From: a virus
IMG/VR virus record: IMGVR_UViG_3300021139_001508
Coordinates: 1-20,088 of that record
Reading direction: 5' to 3' (one strand)
DNA: 20,088 nucleotides
Below the pieces are notes generated by a model that was not told where the DNA came from, did not search any database, and saw only the letters and a program-made list of their open reading frames with translations. Positions 7,231 through 15,201 of this stretch are shown one piece after another (within the stretch, counting starts at the first letter, position 1; the number at the start of each line of letters is the position of its first letter). The translations under genes and the position numbers were made by a program.

Positions 7231-8158
7231 CAATATTAAAGACATGTTTTATAACACAGTCGGTAATAATACTGCTAGAATTGTAGTTGATACAGACAAC
7301 GGTCCTATATCGTTGTACTACCATTTGAATGATAACCCTGTACAGCACATATGGCAAGAAATACACAAAGACTCTAGTAAGTTTACTATGGGAGTTATAC
7401 ATGGCAAAAGCGTAGAACAATTAGTTGAAGAAATCAACGAAGTACTTCAAAGAACAAACAGATCTACATTAACGCTACCTATATCACAAGATCAATTAAA
7501 CAAATTACACAACAGTTTTGTAGAACAATCTAAAATAAAACCAACTAAAGACGAACTAAAAATTAACTCGTTAATACATGCTATTGAATCTAAAAATAAT
7601 ATTCTATCTGATTATGATGTTACTGTTAAGTTCTACAAGGATCCCGATAATGTTAGAATCCCTATCAAAGAAGAATACAAACTTTGGTTAGTAAACGATT
7701 ACAAATGGGGTCATTTAAGATTAGGTTATTGCACTCTAGGTAAAGCATGGTGCGACATTGTTAATAGCAACGACAACATAGATGATTTAAATTATCAAAC
7801 TAACATCAGTTCAGAAACCCTTATGGTGTTTAATGCAGATTATCCGTTTTTGAAAACATCCGAAAAGCGTTTATACGACTGGGCAAAGAATTCTGGCTAT
7901 AATGTGCCATTAGATAATTTAAACGAACTATCGTTAGGAGAATACCTGCTAGGAGAGATTATTATTACTGATACATTTTTAAATTTTCATCCTATAATTA
8001 GCGATTGGTATGTGCCAAATCACTATTGCAAACTGGCATGGAATAAAGAAGTATTAGGGTATAATGCAACTGTTAAACAGATTAATTTTTTCAATAGCGA
8101 CATGTGCTTTGACACATTAAACAAACATGCAGGACTAGAATCATTATGTTTAAAGTAA
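7223..8158 (+). CDS. Uncharacterised protein between two radical SAM genes (311 aa)
   Basis: I do not recognise this protein. It has no signal peptide, no clear membrane segment, no cysteine cluster and no P-loop. The N-terminal half (about 1-130) is rich in Asn, Lys and Glu and includes helical stretches (SVEQLVEEINEVL, DQLNKLHNSFVEQSK). The C-terminal half is aromatic-rich, with YKLWLVNDYKWGHLRLGYC and TLGKAWCDIVNSNDN, and ends with a conserved-looking DWYVPNHYCKLAWNKEVLGY. The ATG at 7223 overlaps the upstream stop by 8 bases, and the end overlaps the next radical SAM gene by 13, so it is coupled to both. It could be a partner or substrate-binding protein of the flanking enzymes, much as the glycosyltransferase-like gene sits between families A and C at 16146. 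That role is inferred only from position. Confidence 0.7.
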   Translation: MRNNIKDMFYNTVGNNTARIVVDTDNGPISLYYHLNDNPVQHIWQEIHKDSSKFTMGVIHGKSVEQLVEEINEVLQRTNRSTLTLPISQDQLNKLHNSFVEQSKIKPTKDELKINSLIHAIESKNNILSDYDVTVKFYKDPDNVRIPIKEEYKLWLVNDYKWGHLRLGYCTLGKAWCDIVNSNDNIDDLNYQTNISSETLMVFNADYPFLKTSEKRLYDWAKNSGYNVPLDNLNELSLGEYLLGEIIITDTFLNFHPIISDWYVPNHYCKLAWNKEVLGYNATVKQINFFNSDMCFDTLNKHAGLESLCLK

Positions 8159-9042
8159 CAAGTCGTTGGCCGCATCAAGATTCTATTAAGATTGAATGGA
8201 ATCTTGGAAAGAGGTGCAATTTTGATTGTAGCTACTGTCCTAGTGAAATACATGATAGTACCAGCCCCCATACAGATATAGAAATATTAAAGTCTGCGGT
8301 AGACAAACTTATAACATTAGGTAAACCTGTACGCCTTAGTTTTACAGGAGGAGAACCGTGTGTGCATCCAAAGTTTTCTGAACTTGTCAAGTATGCAAAA
8401 CACATGGGCATAAGCTGGATTAGTGTAACAACTAATGGATCTAGAAAAGCAGTATGGTATGAAAATTTACCAGTTGACCAGTATGTGTTTAGTATACATA
8501 TGGAACACGATCCAATGCGTATAATGAACACGATTGTTAATGTTCATATGAATAATCCTAAGATATCGTTAGTTGCTCAAATTATGGCACTACACACACA
8601 TATGAAAACAGTTAAGGTAGTAGCCGACGCTTGTCAAGCACATAATATATCTTATAACATACGTAGAATAAGATGGACCGAAGGTGATCATAATATATTC
8701 GATGATATGAGATATGAGCCCGACGACTATAAATGGATCATTGAAAACACATCAACAGTACAGGCAAATTGCGTTATAGACGACGATCCAAATCAATTAT
8801 ATCATGCAAATGATATAATAAAACTTCATATGAACAAGTATAAAGGCTGGTCCTGCAACGCCGGAATTGAAAGTCTAATGATAAATTGGGACGGCGAAGT
8901 ACACAGAGCAACTTGTAGGGTTGGAGGTAGCTTAGGAAATATATACGAAGGAAACTTTAATATTCCTACCAGCCCTGTAATATGCACAAGAGATTTCTGT
9001 ACGTGTGCGGCCGATATTCCGTTAAGTAAGTCTGTGCTTTGA
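8146..9042 (+). CDS. Radical SAM enzyme with C-terminal SPASM-like cluster, family C (298 aa)
   Basis: The core motif is GKRCNFDCSYC (Cys24, Cys28, Cys31) and the SAM-binding motif is TGGEPCVH (about 68-71). After the barrel comes a SPASM-like region: GWSCNAGIESLMINWDGEV, then ATCRVGGSLGNI, then ICTRDFCTCAAD. This supplies five Cys (about 237, 257, 280, 285 and 287) for one or more auxiliary Fe-S clusters. The sequence order (Cys, xIxxDGxV, Cys, LGNI, CxxxxCxC) follows the classic SPASM pattern. It is the last gene of the rightward operon, and its end overlaps the end of the opposing family-C gene at 9022 by 21 bases, with no terminator hairpin visible at the junction. The other family-C genes are at 9022 and 15194. 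The substrate is unknown. Confidence 0.87.
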   Translation: MFKVTSRWPHQDSIKIEWNLGKRCNFDCSYCPSEIHDSTSPHTDIEILKSAVDKLITLGKPVRLSFTGGEPCVHPKFSELVKYAKHMGISWISVTTNGSRKAVWYENLPVDQYVFSIHMEHDPMRIMNTIVNVHMNNPKISLVAQIMALHTHMKTVKVVADACQAHNISYNIRRIRWTEGDHNIFDDMRYEPDDYKWIIENTSTVQANCVIDDDPNQLYHANDIIKLHMNKYKGWSCNAGIESLMINWDGEVHRATCRVGGSLGNIYEGNFNIPTSPVICTRDFCTCAADIPLSKSVL

Positions 9043-10059
9043 TTGATGCGTTTCGCAAGTACAGAAGCAATTTTTAATTGAACAGATAGAAGATTTAAAT
9101 TCAGGATCAAACTTTTCTACGAAGTCTTCATCTAAAATATTAAAACTATAATCTAATCCGTATATCTTTTGTGTGCAAGCACCTTGGATGGTTCCGTCCC
9201 AGTAAATATATACATTATCTAAACCTATATCGCAACTCCATCCTTCGAAGCCAATCCACTTGTTATCGATATAAGTATTGGCCATTGCCTTCTTAGTTTT
9301 TCCATTTTCAAAGTGTGCTACGCTTTCAAATAGTCGCACATGTCCATCTGATATTAACTTTCTATTCTTCCAGAACCAAAATATACTAGGAATTCGTTTT
9401 AAGGAATTTTTTAGGAATCCTTTTTGTTCTTTTGTAAGATGCACATCGTCAGCATTTATAACTTTAATACCCTTAAGCTCTACAGCATCCGGCTCAATAA
9501 CTTCAAACGTAGTTATAAACCATTTATATTTGCTGTTCTTTTTCATGTACTCGATTACGTCCACGCCTTCTTGCCAATGCTTTCTATCCATTAGGACTTT
9601 TACAGTAACTTTCTTACCTAATTCATATAATGTATCTGCTACTGCAATCATGTGATCAGGATCAGCTTGTGCAATATGATATGACAATCCTGCGTTGTCA
9701 ATTAAATGGCCGTACTCTTTCCACCAACGTAGTGTTCTTGAACCATTACTGATTATTGTAAAATAAACATCGTTATCTTTTTTGATCGCTTCTATAAACT
9801 TACCAAGGTCTTTCCATAGTGTGGGCTCTCCGCCTGCTATACTAAGTTGTACTACTGTCTTACCTAATTTTGTTCGATATCTTTCAATAAGATGATTAAA
9901 ATTCTTTATTACAAGATCTAGATTCTTTGGACTTTGATGTGTGCCTGCGTGAGCCATGGGCCAGCAGTAAGAACATTCGTAGTTACAAAGGTTATTTGGA
10001 TCCCATCTTATTGCTAAGATATTAGGCTTTTGTGTTGATACGATTTTTATAGGTGTCAT
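9022..10059 (-). CDS. Radical SAM enzyme with C-terminal SPASM-like cluster, family C (345 aa)
   Basis: Cys25, Cys29 and Cys32 form CNYECSYC, and AGGEPTLW (about 75-82) is the SAM-binding loop. The C-terminus repeats the family-C plan with GWSCDIGLDNVYIYWDGTI, GACTQKIYG and a Cys-dense SICSIKNCFCTCETHQSK. This is the richest auxiliary-cluster region of the three family members. About 45 extra residues relative to the 8146 gene lie between barrel and cluster (EQKGFLKNSLKRIPSIFWFW). The ATG at 10059 makes an ATGA overlap with the stop of the upstream family-A gene, so the two are probably made together. It is the last gene of the long leftward operon and converges with the rightward operon. SPASM proteins with such clusters typically act on peptides or carbohydrates. 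Confidence 0.87.
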   Translation of the reverse strand: MTPIKIVSTQKPNILAIRWDPNNLCNYECSYCWPMAHAGTHQSPKNLDLVIKNFNHLIERYRTKLGKTVVQLSIAGGEPTLWKDLGKFIEAIKKDNDVYFTIISNGSRTLRWWKEYGHLIDNAGLSYHIAQADPDHMIAVADTLYELGKKVTVKVLMDRKHWQEGVDVIEYMKKNSKYKWFITTFEVIEPDAVELKGIKVINADDVHLTKEQKGFLKNSLKRIPSIFWFWKNRKLISDGHVRLFESVAHFENGKTKKAMANTYIDNKWIGFEGWSCDIGLDNVYIYWDGTIQGACTQKIYGLDYSFNILDEDFVEKFDPEFKSSICSIKNCFCTCETHQSKHRLT

Positions 10060-11468
10060 AATAAATGTTGCAATTCCGGAAAAGTTTTTCTAAAGTCTGT
10101 GCCACGCTGTTTGTCCATTGTATTGATATACTCACGGAAGTCTGGAAGCAGATGTGTGTCATCTTCTTCGTCCATCCAATCTAATATACCTTCCCAACGT
10201 TTCCAGCCCCAAGGATTCATACCTAGTGATTCATCGTCTTTGTTGTTTTGCTCTAACCATTCTTTAAGTTCGTTAAACTTTTCACGCACTTCCAGTTTAT
10301 CTTCTTTAGGCAATACACGTATGCTTAACCATGTAGGAATCCATAACAAGTGAACTCCAATCAATCCACCGCCTTGTGTATATCCGCTGGCATTTACTTG
10401 TTTGTTTAGCTTTTTAAAGTTGCTAGACACTTTCCATTTAATAAGATCTGGAATGTGTTTGATGTTTAGTATCTGTGCGGCAAGAGCAATAGTAACTTGT
10501 ATGTTATCAGGTGTATTGTCTAGTTTGTGCAAATTTTGCACAATAGTATCCCACTTAGACGGATAGCGTATATAATAGTTTCTATCATCTAGACCGTCTA
10601 GGCTTACACCAACCTTAACTATTTTAAACTTCTTCCATAACTCAATAATGGAATCATCTAGCATCAATACGTTTGTATTGTAGCGTAGGTGTATATGCCC
10701 AGCATATCCTCTGCGAACTATTTCTTCTAAGAATGCTTTATGCTCTTTGATAATCAATGGCTCACCGCCTGCAAAGTACAACTGTTTAATGTTAGGTATC
10801 TGTGCATAGATTTCTTCCCAGAACGCAGGATTCTCGTGCCAATAGTTATTAAACTCCTTTTGATCCCATTCCATTTGTTTTTTGATCAATGGACTTTGGA
10901 ATATAGGAAATACTTTCTTATGATCAGCTACCCACATACTGCTATCGTGCGGACTGCACATAACACATTTCAAATTGCATGTATGTCCAAGTCTAAGATC
11001 TAAGTATTGCAACTTATAGGGAATAGTTCCATCCTCTTCAGTTTCTTCTATGAGCTTAGGAATATTAACATTATCTAAATGCCATGCTCCTGTTTCCCAG
11101 ATGCGTTTGCTAACAATGCCTTTAGATTCTTCTTCAAAGCATTTTGTACAACTGCTAGGTATCTTACCTTCTAGCATTGTCTTACGAACGGAACGCATGT
11201 ATTCATTATTGAATATTTGGCTAGGAAGCTCGCGTCCAAAGTTACTAGGATCGCCATCTTCTTTCTTAACAAGCCCTACACTATAATCTCCGGAATAGGA
11301 TCCGGACGCATTAGCTACGCAACAGATACGAGCATCGCCGTTTGGTCTTGTGGCAAGATGCAACCACGGAATAACACAGAAAGACGCAGAACCAGTAACC
11401 TGCTCTAACTGTCCTTGCCAGTTAGCTAATTCGCTGTTGTCATGCTTCATCCAAAATACTTTATTCAT
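10056..11468 (-). CDS. Radical SAM enzyme, N-terminal twitch type, family A (470 aa)
   Basis: The N-terminal Cys region has Cys31 (SFCVIPWLHLATRPNGDARI), the pair Cys49-Cys50, and Cys107/Cys110 (SSCTKCFEEE), with an IFNNEYMRSVRKTML helix typical of twitch/SPASM domains. The barrel starts at LGHTCNLKCVMC (Cys164, Cys168, Cys171), and FAGGEPLII (GGEP 234-237) follows about 65 residues later. VSLDGLDDRNYYIRYPSKW is a conserved family-A segment. The C-terminus ends in TDFRKTFPELQHLL, matching the tail of the 17356 gene (SFENTFPELAEF). It overlaps the upstream family-B gene by 8 bases (ATGAATAA) and the downstream family-C gene by 4. No Shine-Dalgarno sequence is visible, so translation probably depends on coupling. 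It most resembles the gene at 5956 in the Cys-rich region. Confidence 0.88.
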   Translation of the reverse strand: MNKVFWMKHDNSELANWQGQLEQVTGSASFCVIPWLHLATRPNGDARICCVANASGSYSGDYSVGLVKKEDGDPSNFGRELPSQIFNNEYMRSVRKTMLEGKIPSSCTKCFEEESKGIVSKRIWETGAWHLDNVNIPKLIEETEEDGTIPYKLQYLDLRLGHTCNLKCVMCSPHDSSMWVADHKKVFPIFQSPLIKKQMEWDQKEFNNYWHENPAFWEEIYAQIPNIKQLYFAGGEPLIIKEHKAFLEEIVRRGYAGHIHLRYNTNVLMLDDSIIELWKKFKIVKVGVSLDGLDDRNYYIRYPSKWDTIVQNLHKLDNTPDNIQVTIALAAQILNIKHIPDLIKWKVSSNFKKLNKQVNASGYTQGGGLIGVHLLWIPTWLSIRVLPKEDKLEVREKFNELKEWLEQNNKDDESLGMNPWGWKRWEGILDWMDEEDDTHLLPDFREYINTMDKQRGTDFRKTFPELQHLL

Positions 11469-12555
11469 TGGTCATTTTACTCATTGTTATTTTTTTCTGT
11501 TCAGATATACTTATAAAAGGTTTACTGTCACTACACATTATTATGCAAGTTGAACTAGACTTATCTTTCCATTTCTGTTGCCACATTGTTTGCCACTGTT
11601 CAGTTTCGATAATGTTTCTTAGCCCGGACTCTAATACATTTAATCTTGGAAAGCCTAATACTTGCTCGCGCACTTTTGCACCTTCCTCTACAACAGAGTC
11701 TTCTTGAAATAGATCATATGACTTTAATAAATCAACATCATAGTTTGTGTACAAGAATGCTCCAATCATGCAACAAGGACTTAGCTGATAATGCGCATCG
11801 ATATACAGTTCCTTATCTTTAATTGACATACAATTTATTCTATCTGCATGTGGCCAATCTCGATGTCCTTGTACATCAGACTTGCTTACAAATTTAATAG
11901 TGCTGTCTGAAGGCTGTTCAAGATTGTATAAAAATGTGCCTTGATTATCAACAACAGGAAAGGGTCTAGCATGACGTCTGCTGTCTCTTACTTGAAAGTT
12001 TTTAAAATTTAATGTTTTAGATATTTCTTCAGCGGCACTAACTTGATGTTCATTGTGTTTAAATCTAATAAACATCCATTCAGCAATACCTCCTGCATCA
12101 ATGAATGTTTTAGCATTTTTTAAAATTAAGTTGTAGTTAGTGCCAACTCGATAAAGACTATGAGTATCTTCCAATCCGTCAAGGGCAAACACTACTATAT
12201 GATCACTAGGCAATGCACTGTATAGCTTTTTCCACCAATCAGTTGATCTTAAACTACCGTTGGTATGTATCTCTACTTTGATGTTAGGAGCGTTAATTTT
12301 AATGTATTCACACATCTTAATAAGGTCGTTGTTCATTAACGGATCGCCAAAGTTTCCACAGAAGTTAATTATTTCAAGTTGCTCCAAAACATCTAATGGA
12401 AATATCTTTACAAAATCATCTATTGTCCATTCGTTAATGGATAGTAAAGGATTGTCGATTCCGCCATGTATGTTTCTAGGACACATAGGACAGGATGCCT
12501 GGCATCTATTGCTAATTTCTAAGTGAACCCTATTAAGTTCATTAAAGTTAAACAT
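11461..12555 (-). CDS. Radical SAM/SPASM-like enzyme, family B, intact Cys set (364 aa)
   Basis: The protein opens directly with the barrel: HLEISNRCQASCPMC (Cys18, Cys22, Cys25) and RNIHGGIDNP. Where other radical SAM proteins have GGEP, this one has CGNFGDPLMN (about 66-75). The C-terminal part contains Cys242, a YIDAHYQLSPCCMIG segment with Cys261-Cys262, and Cys337/Cys341 near the end, enough for an auxiliary cluster. A strong AAAGGA lies 5 bases before the ATG at 12555, and the start overlaps the upstream paralogue by 8 bases (ATGTTTAA). It lies next to its paralogue at 12548 and one gene away from the third at 14215. The C-terminal tail after Cys341 (EQKKITMSKMTNE) is not shared with the paralogues. 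Confidence 0.86.
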   Translation of the reverse strand: MFNFNELNRVHLEISNRCQASCPMCPRNIHGGIDNPLLSINEWTIDDFVKIFPLDVLEQLEIINFCGNFGDPLMNNDLIKMCEYIKINAPNIKVEIHTNGSLRSTDWWKKLYSALPSDHIVVFALDGLEDTHSLYRVGTNYNLILKNAKTFIDAGGIAEWMFIRFKHNEHQVSAAEEISKTLNFKNFQVRDSRRHARPFPVVDNQGTFLYNLEQPSDSTIKFVSKSDVQGHRDWPHADRINCMSIKDKELYIDAHYQLSPCCMIGAFLYTNYDVDLLKSYDLFQEDSVVEEGAKVREQVLGFPRLNVLESGLRNIIETEQWQTMWQQKWKDKSSSTCIIMCSDSKPFISISEQKKITMSKMTNE

Positions 12556-13639
12556 TGAATTCCTTTAAATCTAATAATTCTTGTTGTGGCTGGCTGATCT
12601 TATTTTCTGCAAACTTTCCACAAACTCTAACACACATCAATATAGATTTATTTTCAAAGCTCGCATTCCAAACAGTTTGCCATTCCTTGCTATCAACTAT
12701 TTCTTCTATACTTTTATTTTCTAAATCTAATCCTTCTGGCCCGCCAAATTCTTTAATAGTAGATATTAACGAACTGATACTATCATTTACAAAATCATAA
12801 ACTAGGTCATCAGGCGGTGAATATTGATAAAGAACACTACCAATGAAGAATGAAGGCCATAAACGACCTTGTGCATCTATATAGATACGTTTTTCTCTTT
12901 CGGCTTCGCAACTAATTATTGCTGTATCAAATAACGACTTGTAGTTTTTTATTGTATCTTTATCAATAAATTCAATTTTTGATTCTACAGGAGTTGACAA
13001 CTTGTAAATTTCAGTACCTGTTTTATCGAGCACTTTAAATTCATTTGATCCAACAAATCGTGTAGTTTGTTTTTCTTGGAATCTTACAAATCCTAGCTCT
13101 TCTGCCAATTCTCTGCATTCGTCTAACTGATGCTGATTATGTTGAAACGTAATAAAATTCCATTGTGCTTTGCCACCGTTATCAATAAATGTTTTAGCGT
13201 TACGTATAATAGTGTTAAAGTCTGTTCCTATTCGATATAGACTATGTGTGTCTGCAAGCCCGTCTATTCCAAAAAACACTAAATGATTCCTTGGGAGTGC
13301 ATTAGCAAGTTCAGTCCACCACTTAATCGATCTAGCACTTCCGTTTGTATATATGTATATAGTAATATCTGGATTCTGCTCTACCGCATATCTAACCATA
13401 TCTATCAAATCATTATTCATTATTGGATCGCCATAGTTTCCAGACATTGTTATAGTTTTTAATTGCTTTAAAAAATTAGAAGTAAGTGCTGTTTTGAAAA
13501 AATCTAAACGCAGGTTTTTTTCAGGTAATTTAGGATTAGGTAAGCCGCCGTGGTAGTTTCTAGCACACATAGGACATGATGCCTGACATAGAGAAGATAT
13601 CTCCATGTGCAAATGTTCAATTTCTTTAAATTTATACAC
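12548..13639 (-). CDS. Radical SAM enzyme, family B, lacking the CC ligand pair (363 aa)
   Basis: The barrel motif HMEISSLCQASCPMC (Cys18, Cys22, Cys25) and the GGEP replacement SGNYGDPIMNND (about 66-77) match its neighbours. The segment where the paralogues have PCC reads YIDAQGRLWPSFFIG, so two probable auxiliary-cluster ligands are Ser263 and Phe264. Cys244 and the C-terminal Cys336/Cys340 (LMCVRVCGKF) remain. The protein may therefore hold a different cluster, none, or work with a partner. The start codon is GTG (13639), overlapping the methyltransferase stop as GTGTATAA, with only a weak TAGG upstream, which suggests translational coupling. Apart from the loss, length and overall sequence track the 11461 gene closely, including THSLYR and NAKTFID. 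Confidence 0.85.
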   Translation of the reverse strand: MYKFKEIEHLHMEISSLCQASCPMCARNYHGGLPNPKLPEKNLRLDFFKTALTSNFLKQLKTITMSGNYGDPIMNNDLIDMVRYAVEQNPDITIYIYTNGSARSIKWWTELANALPRNHLVFFGIDGLADTHSLYRIGTDFNTIIRNAKTFIDNGGKAQWNFITFQHNQHQLDECRELAEELGFVRFQEKQTTRFVGSNEFKVLDKTGTEIYKLSTPVESKIEFIDKDTIKNYKSLFDTAIISCEAEREKRIYIDAQGRLWPSFFIGSVLYQYSPPDDLVYDFVNDSISSLISTIKEFGGPEGLDLENKSIEEIVDSKEWQTVWNASFENKSILMCVRVCGKFAENKISQPQQELLDLKEFNV

Positions 13640-14225
13640 GGCCTATAATCATCCATCTAGTATATAACGGCAATTCTAATTTACCTGCCCATAAGACATT
13701 GACACCGCATTGTGTCTTAAATTCTTCTAGGTCTTTGGCTGTTCTAATATGTTCAGGTATATCATAATTATTACTTTGTAACACAAGTAAACTATCTTTA
13801 GGAGCATAATTTAACCAACTATCGTACTGTGCCTGTGTAAGATGTTCACAGCTTGTATTAATAATTATATCAGCACTCATATGCATAGGCTGACTTATAT
13901 CTACTACGCTGGCACGGAATCTACCCTGCATCTCCTCTATTTTATTCATAGATTCTGCAATAGGTTTACAAGTAGGATCAATGTCATAGCTGGCGATATG
14001 CGTAATTGGTATATTGCTTTGGAACAACATACTGGCTAATACTCCTACCCAACCTGCACATATTTCTATGCTAGATGCTGAGTGTACATGCTCGTCTAGA
14101 TTATCAATTAGCCATTCTTTGCTTTTAAGTTGTCCGGACCAAAAGGCATCCATAGTCCTTATAGGATCTGGACTTTGTCGTATGGCCTGCATCCAATGAT
14201 GCAAGTGTTCTGTATCAATGTTCAA
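13632..14225 (-). CDS. Class I SAM-dependent methyltransferase-like protein (197 aa)
   Basis: A Rossmann-type SAM site is visible: SSIEICAGWVGVLASMLF (about 51-68) is motif I with an acidic residue and Gly-x-x-Gly, ASYDIDPTCKPIAESMN (about 78-94) is motif II with the ribose-binding Asp, and ADIIINTSCEHL (about 118-129) is motif IV. The N-terminal 50 residues form a helical cap (HHWMQAIRQSPDPIRTMDAF). The protein is short, lacking an extra substrate domain, so a small-molecule or shallow substrate is plausible. I choose TTG at 14225 because TAGGAG lies 6 bases before it, although an in-frame ATG (Met12) exists. It overlaps the upstream family-B gene by 11 bases. It lies between two family-B radical SAM genes and probably methylates a product or intermediate of theirs. 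Confidence 0.8.
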   Translation of the reverse strand: MNIDTEHLHHWMQAIRQSPDPIRTMDAFWSGQLKSKEWLIDNLDEHVHSASSIEICAGWVGVLASMLFQSNIPITHIASYDIDPTCKPIAESMNKIEEMQGRFRASVVDISQPMHMSADIIINTSCEHLTQAQYDSWLNYAPKDSLLVLQSNNYDIPEHIRTAKDLEEFKTQCGVNVLWAGKLELPLYTRWMIIGRV

Positions 14226-15201
14226 ACTGTGCTCCTAGTTTATCAAACTTACCACATTGCTTTGAGCATTCTTTAATTCCACATGTCGTCCAGCTTTGTT
14301 CTATTTGATTAAAATATCCGCTGTTGAATATTTCATTTAGAGTTTGTGTGTTAAGATTTGGCCAGTATCCTATTGTATCAAGATACTGTATTCTTGAATC
14401 CTGTGTAGGAGGCATTGGTCGTAAGTCTATCCAGCAACATGGAGTTACTGTTCCATCTGCACTTATATACAGTTGACTATCTCGTTGTGCTTTGCAATTG
14501 ATAGTTGGCAGTATGTCTTGTTCAGCTGTTGCTACCTTACTAATCATGTGATTACTTTTAGTTGTAGGATACAGTATATACTGTGTTTTTCCTTTTTCAT
14601 CTAACACATTGAACTTGCCGTCTTTAAAACGACTTGTGTGTTTAACATAAAAATCTTTAAATCCTAGCTCTTGGCTAAGAGTTCTGCAAGCATCTATCTG
14701 ATGTTCGTTATGTTGGAAAGCTAACATATCCCAACGAGCATCTCCGCCGGCATTTATAAATGCTTTGGCATTATTAATAATCTTATTCCAATCAGTGTCA
14801 ACTCTATATAGATGATGGGTATCTTCCAAACCATCAATGCCAAATACTATTTTTACTCTTAATTTAGCTAGGGATTCAAACCACTCAGTTGTTCTTGCAC
14901 TACCGTTAGTGTGCATTATTAACGACATAGTATCGTTATTATCTCTTAGGTATTGATATATTTCTAGTGTATCTTTAGCAACAATAGGATCACCAAGATT
15001 GCCACACATGCTAAGATGATTTAACTGTTGTACAAAGTCAGCAGAGAACCAATTGGTAAATTGCTCTGTGGTTATTTCGTTTAAATTGATAAAAGGATTT
15101 AGTACTCCTCCGTTAATCCTGCGAGGACACATAGGACATCTAGCTTGACACTTAGATGTAACCTCGAGATGTATTGCACGTATGTCGCTAAGATTATACA
15201 T
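14215..15201 (-). CDS. Radical SAM/SPASM-like enzyme, family B (328 aa)
   Basis: The barrel starts with HLEVTSKCQARCPMC (Cys18, Cys22, Cys25) and RRINGGVLNP. The GGEP position reads CGNLGDPIVAKD (about 66-77). The auxiliary region keeps Cys236 (INCKAQ), the pair Cys255-Cys256 in YISADGTVTPCCWID, and a C-terminal Cys307, Cys312, Cys316 (TTCGIKECSKQCGKF), the fullest Cys set in family B and the closest to a standard SPASM domain. The start at ATG 15201 (MYNLSDI) is chosen rather than an upstream codon at 15231, because it aligns with the paralogues and gives the 8-base overlap ATGTATAA with the family-C gene. No Shine-Dalgarno sequence is present. It is the shortest of the three paralogues because the segment before the last Cys group is reduced. 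Confidence 0.86.
   Translation of the reverse strand: MYNLSDIRAIHLEVTSKCQARCPMCPRRINGGVLNPFINLNEITTEQFTNWFSADFVQQLNHLSMCGNLGDPIVAKDTLEIYQYLRDNNDTMSLIMHTNGSARTTEWFESLAKLRVKIVFGIDGLEDTHHLYRVDTDWNKIINNAKAFINAGGDARWDMLAFQHNEHQIDACRTLSQELGFKDFYVKHTSRFKDGKFNVLDEKGKTQYILYPTTKSNHMISKVATAEQDILPTINCKAQRDSQLYISADGTVTPCCWIDLRPMPPTQDSRIQYLDTIGYWPNLNTQTLNEIFNSGYFNQIEQSWTTCGIKECSKQCGKFDKLGAQFEH

Noticed and set aside
9022-9042. Bidirectional terminator between the two convergent operons
   Set aside because: The two genes overlap by 21 bases and no convincing stem-loop with a U-tract is visible at or just beyond the junction.
14750-14763. 14-base perfect palindrome GCATTTATAAATGC
   Set aside because: It lies inside the coding sequence of a family-B gene, in a conserved AFINA segment. 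The paralogues encode the same residues without the palindrome, so it is probably chance.
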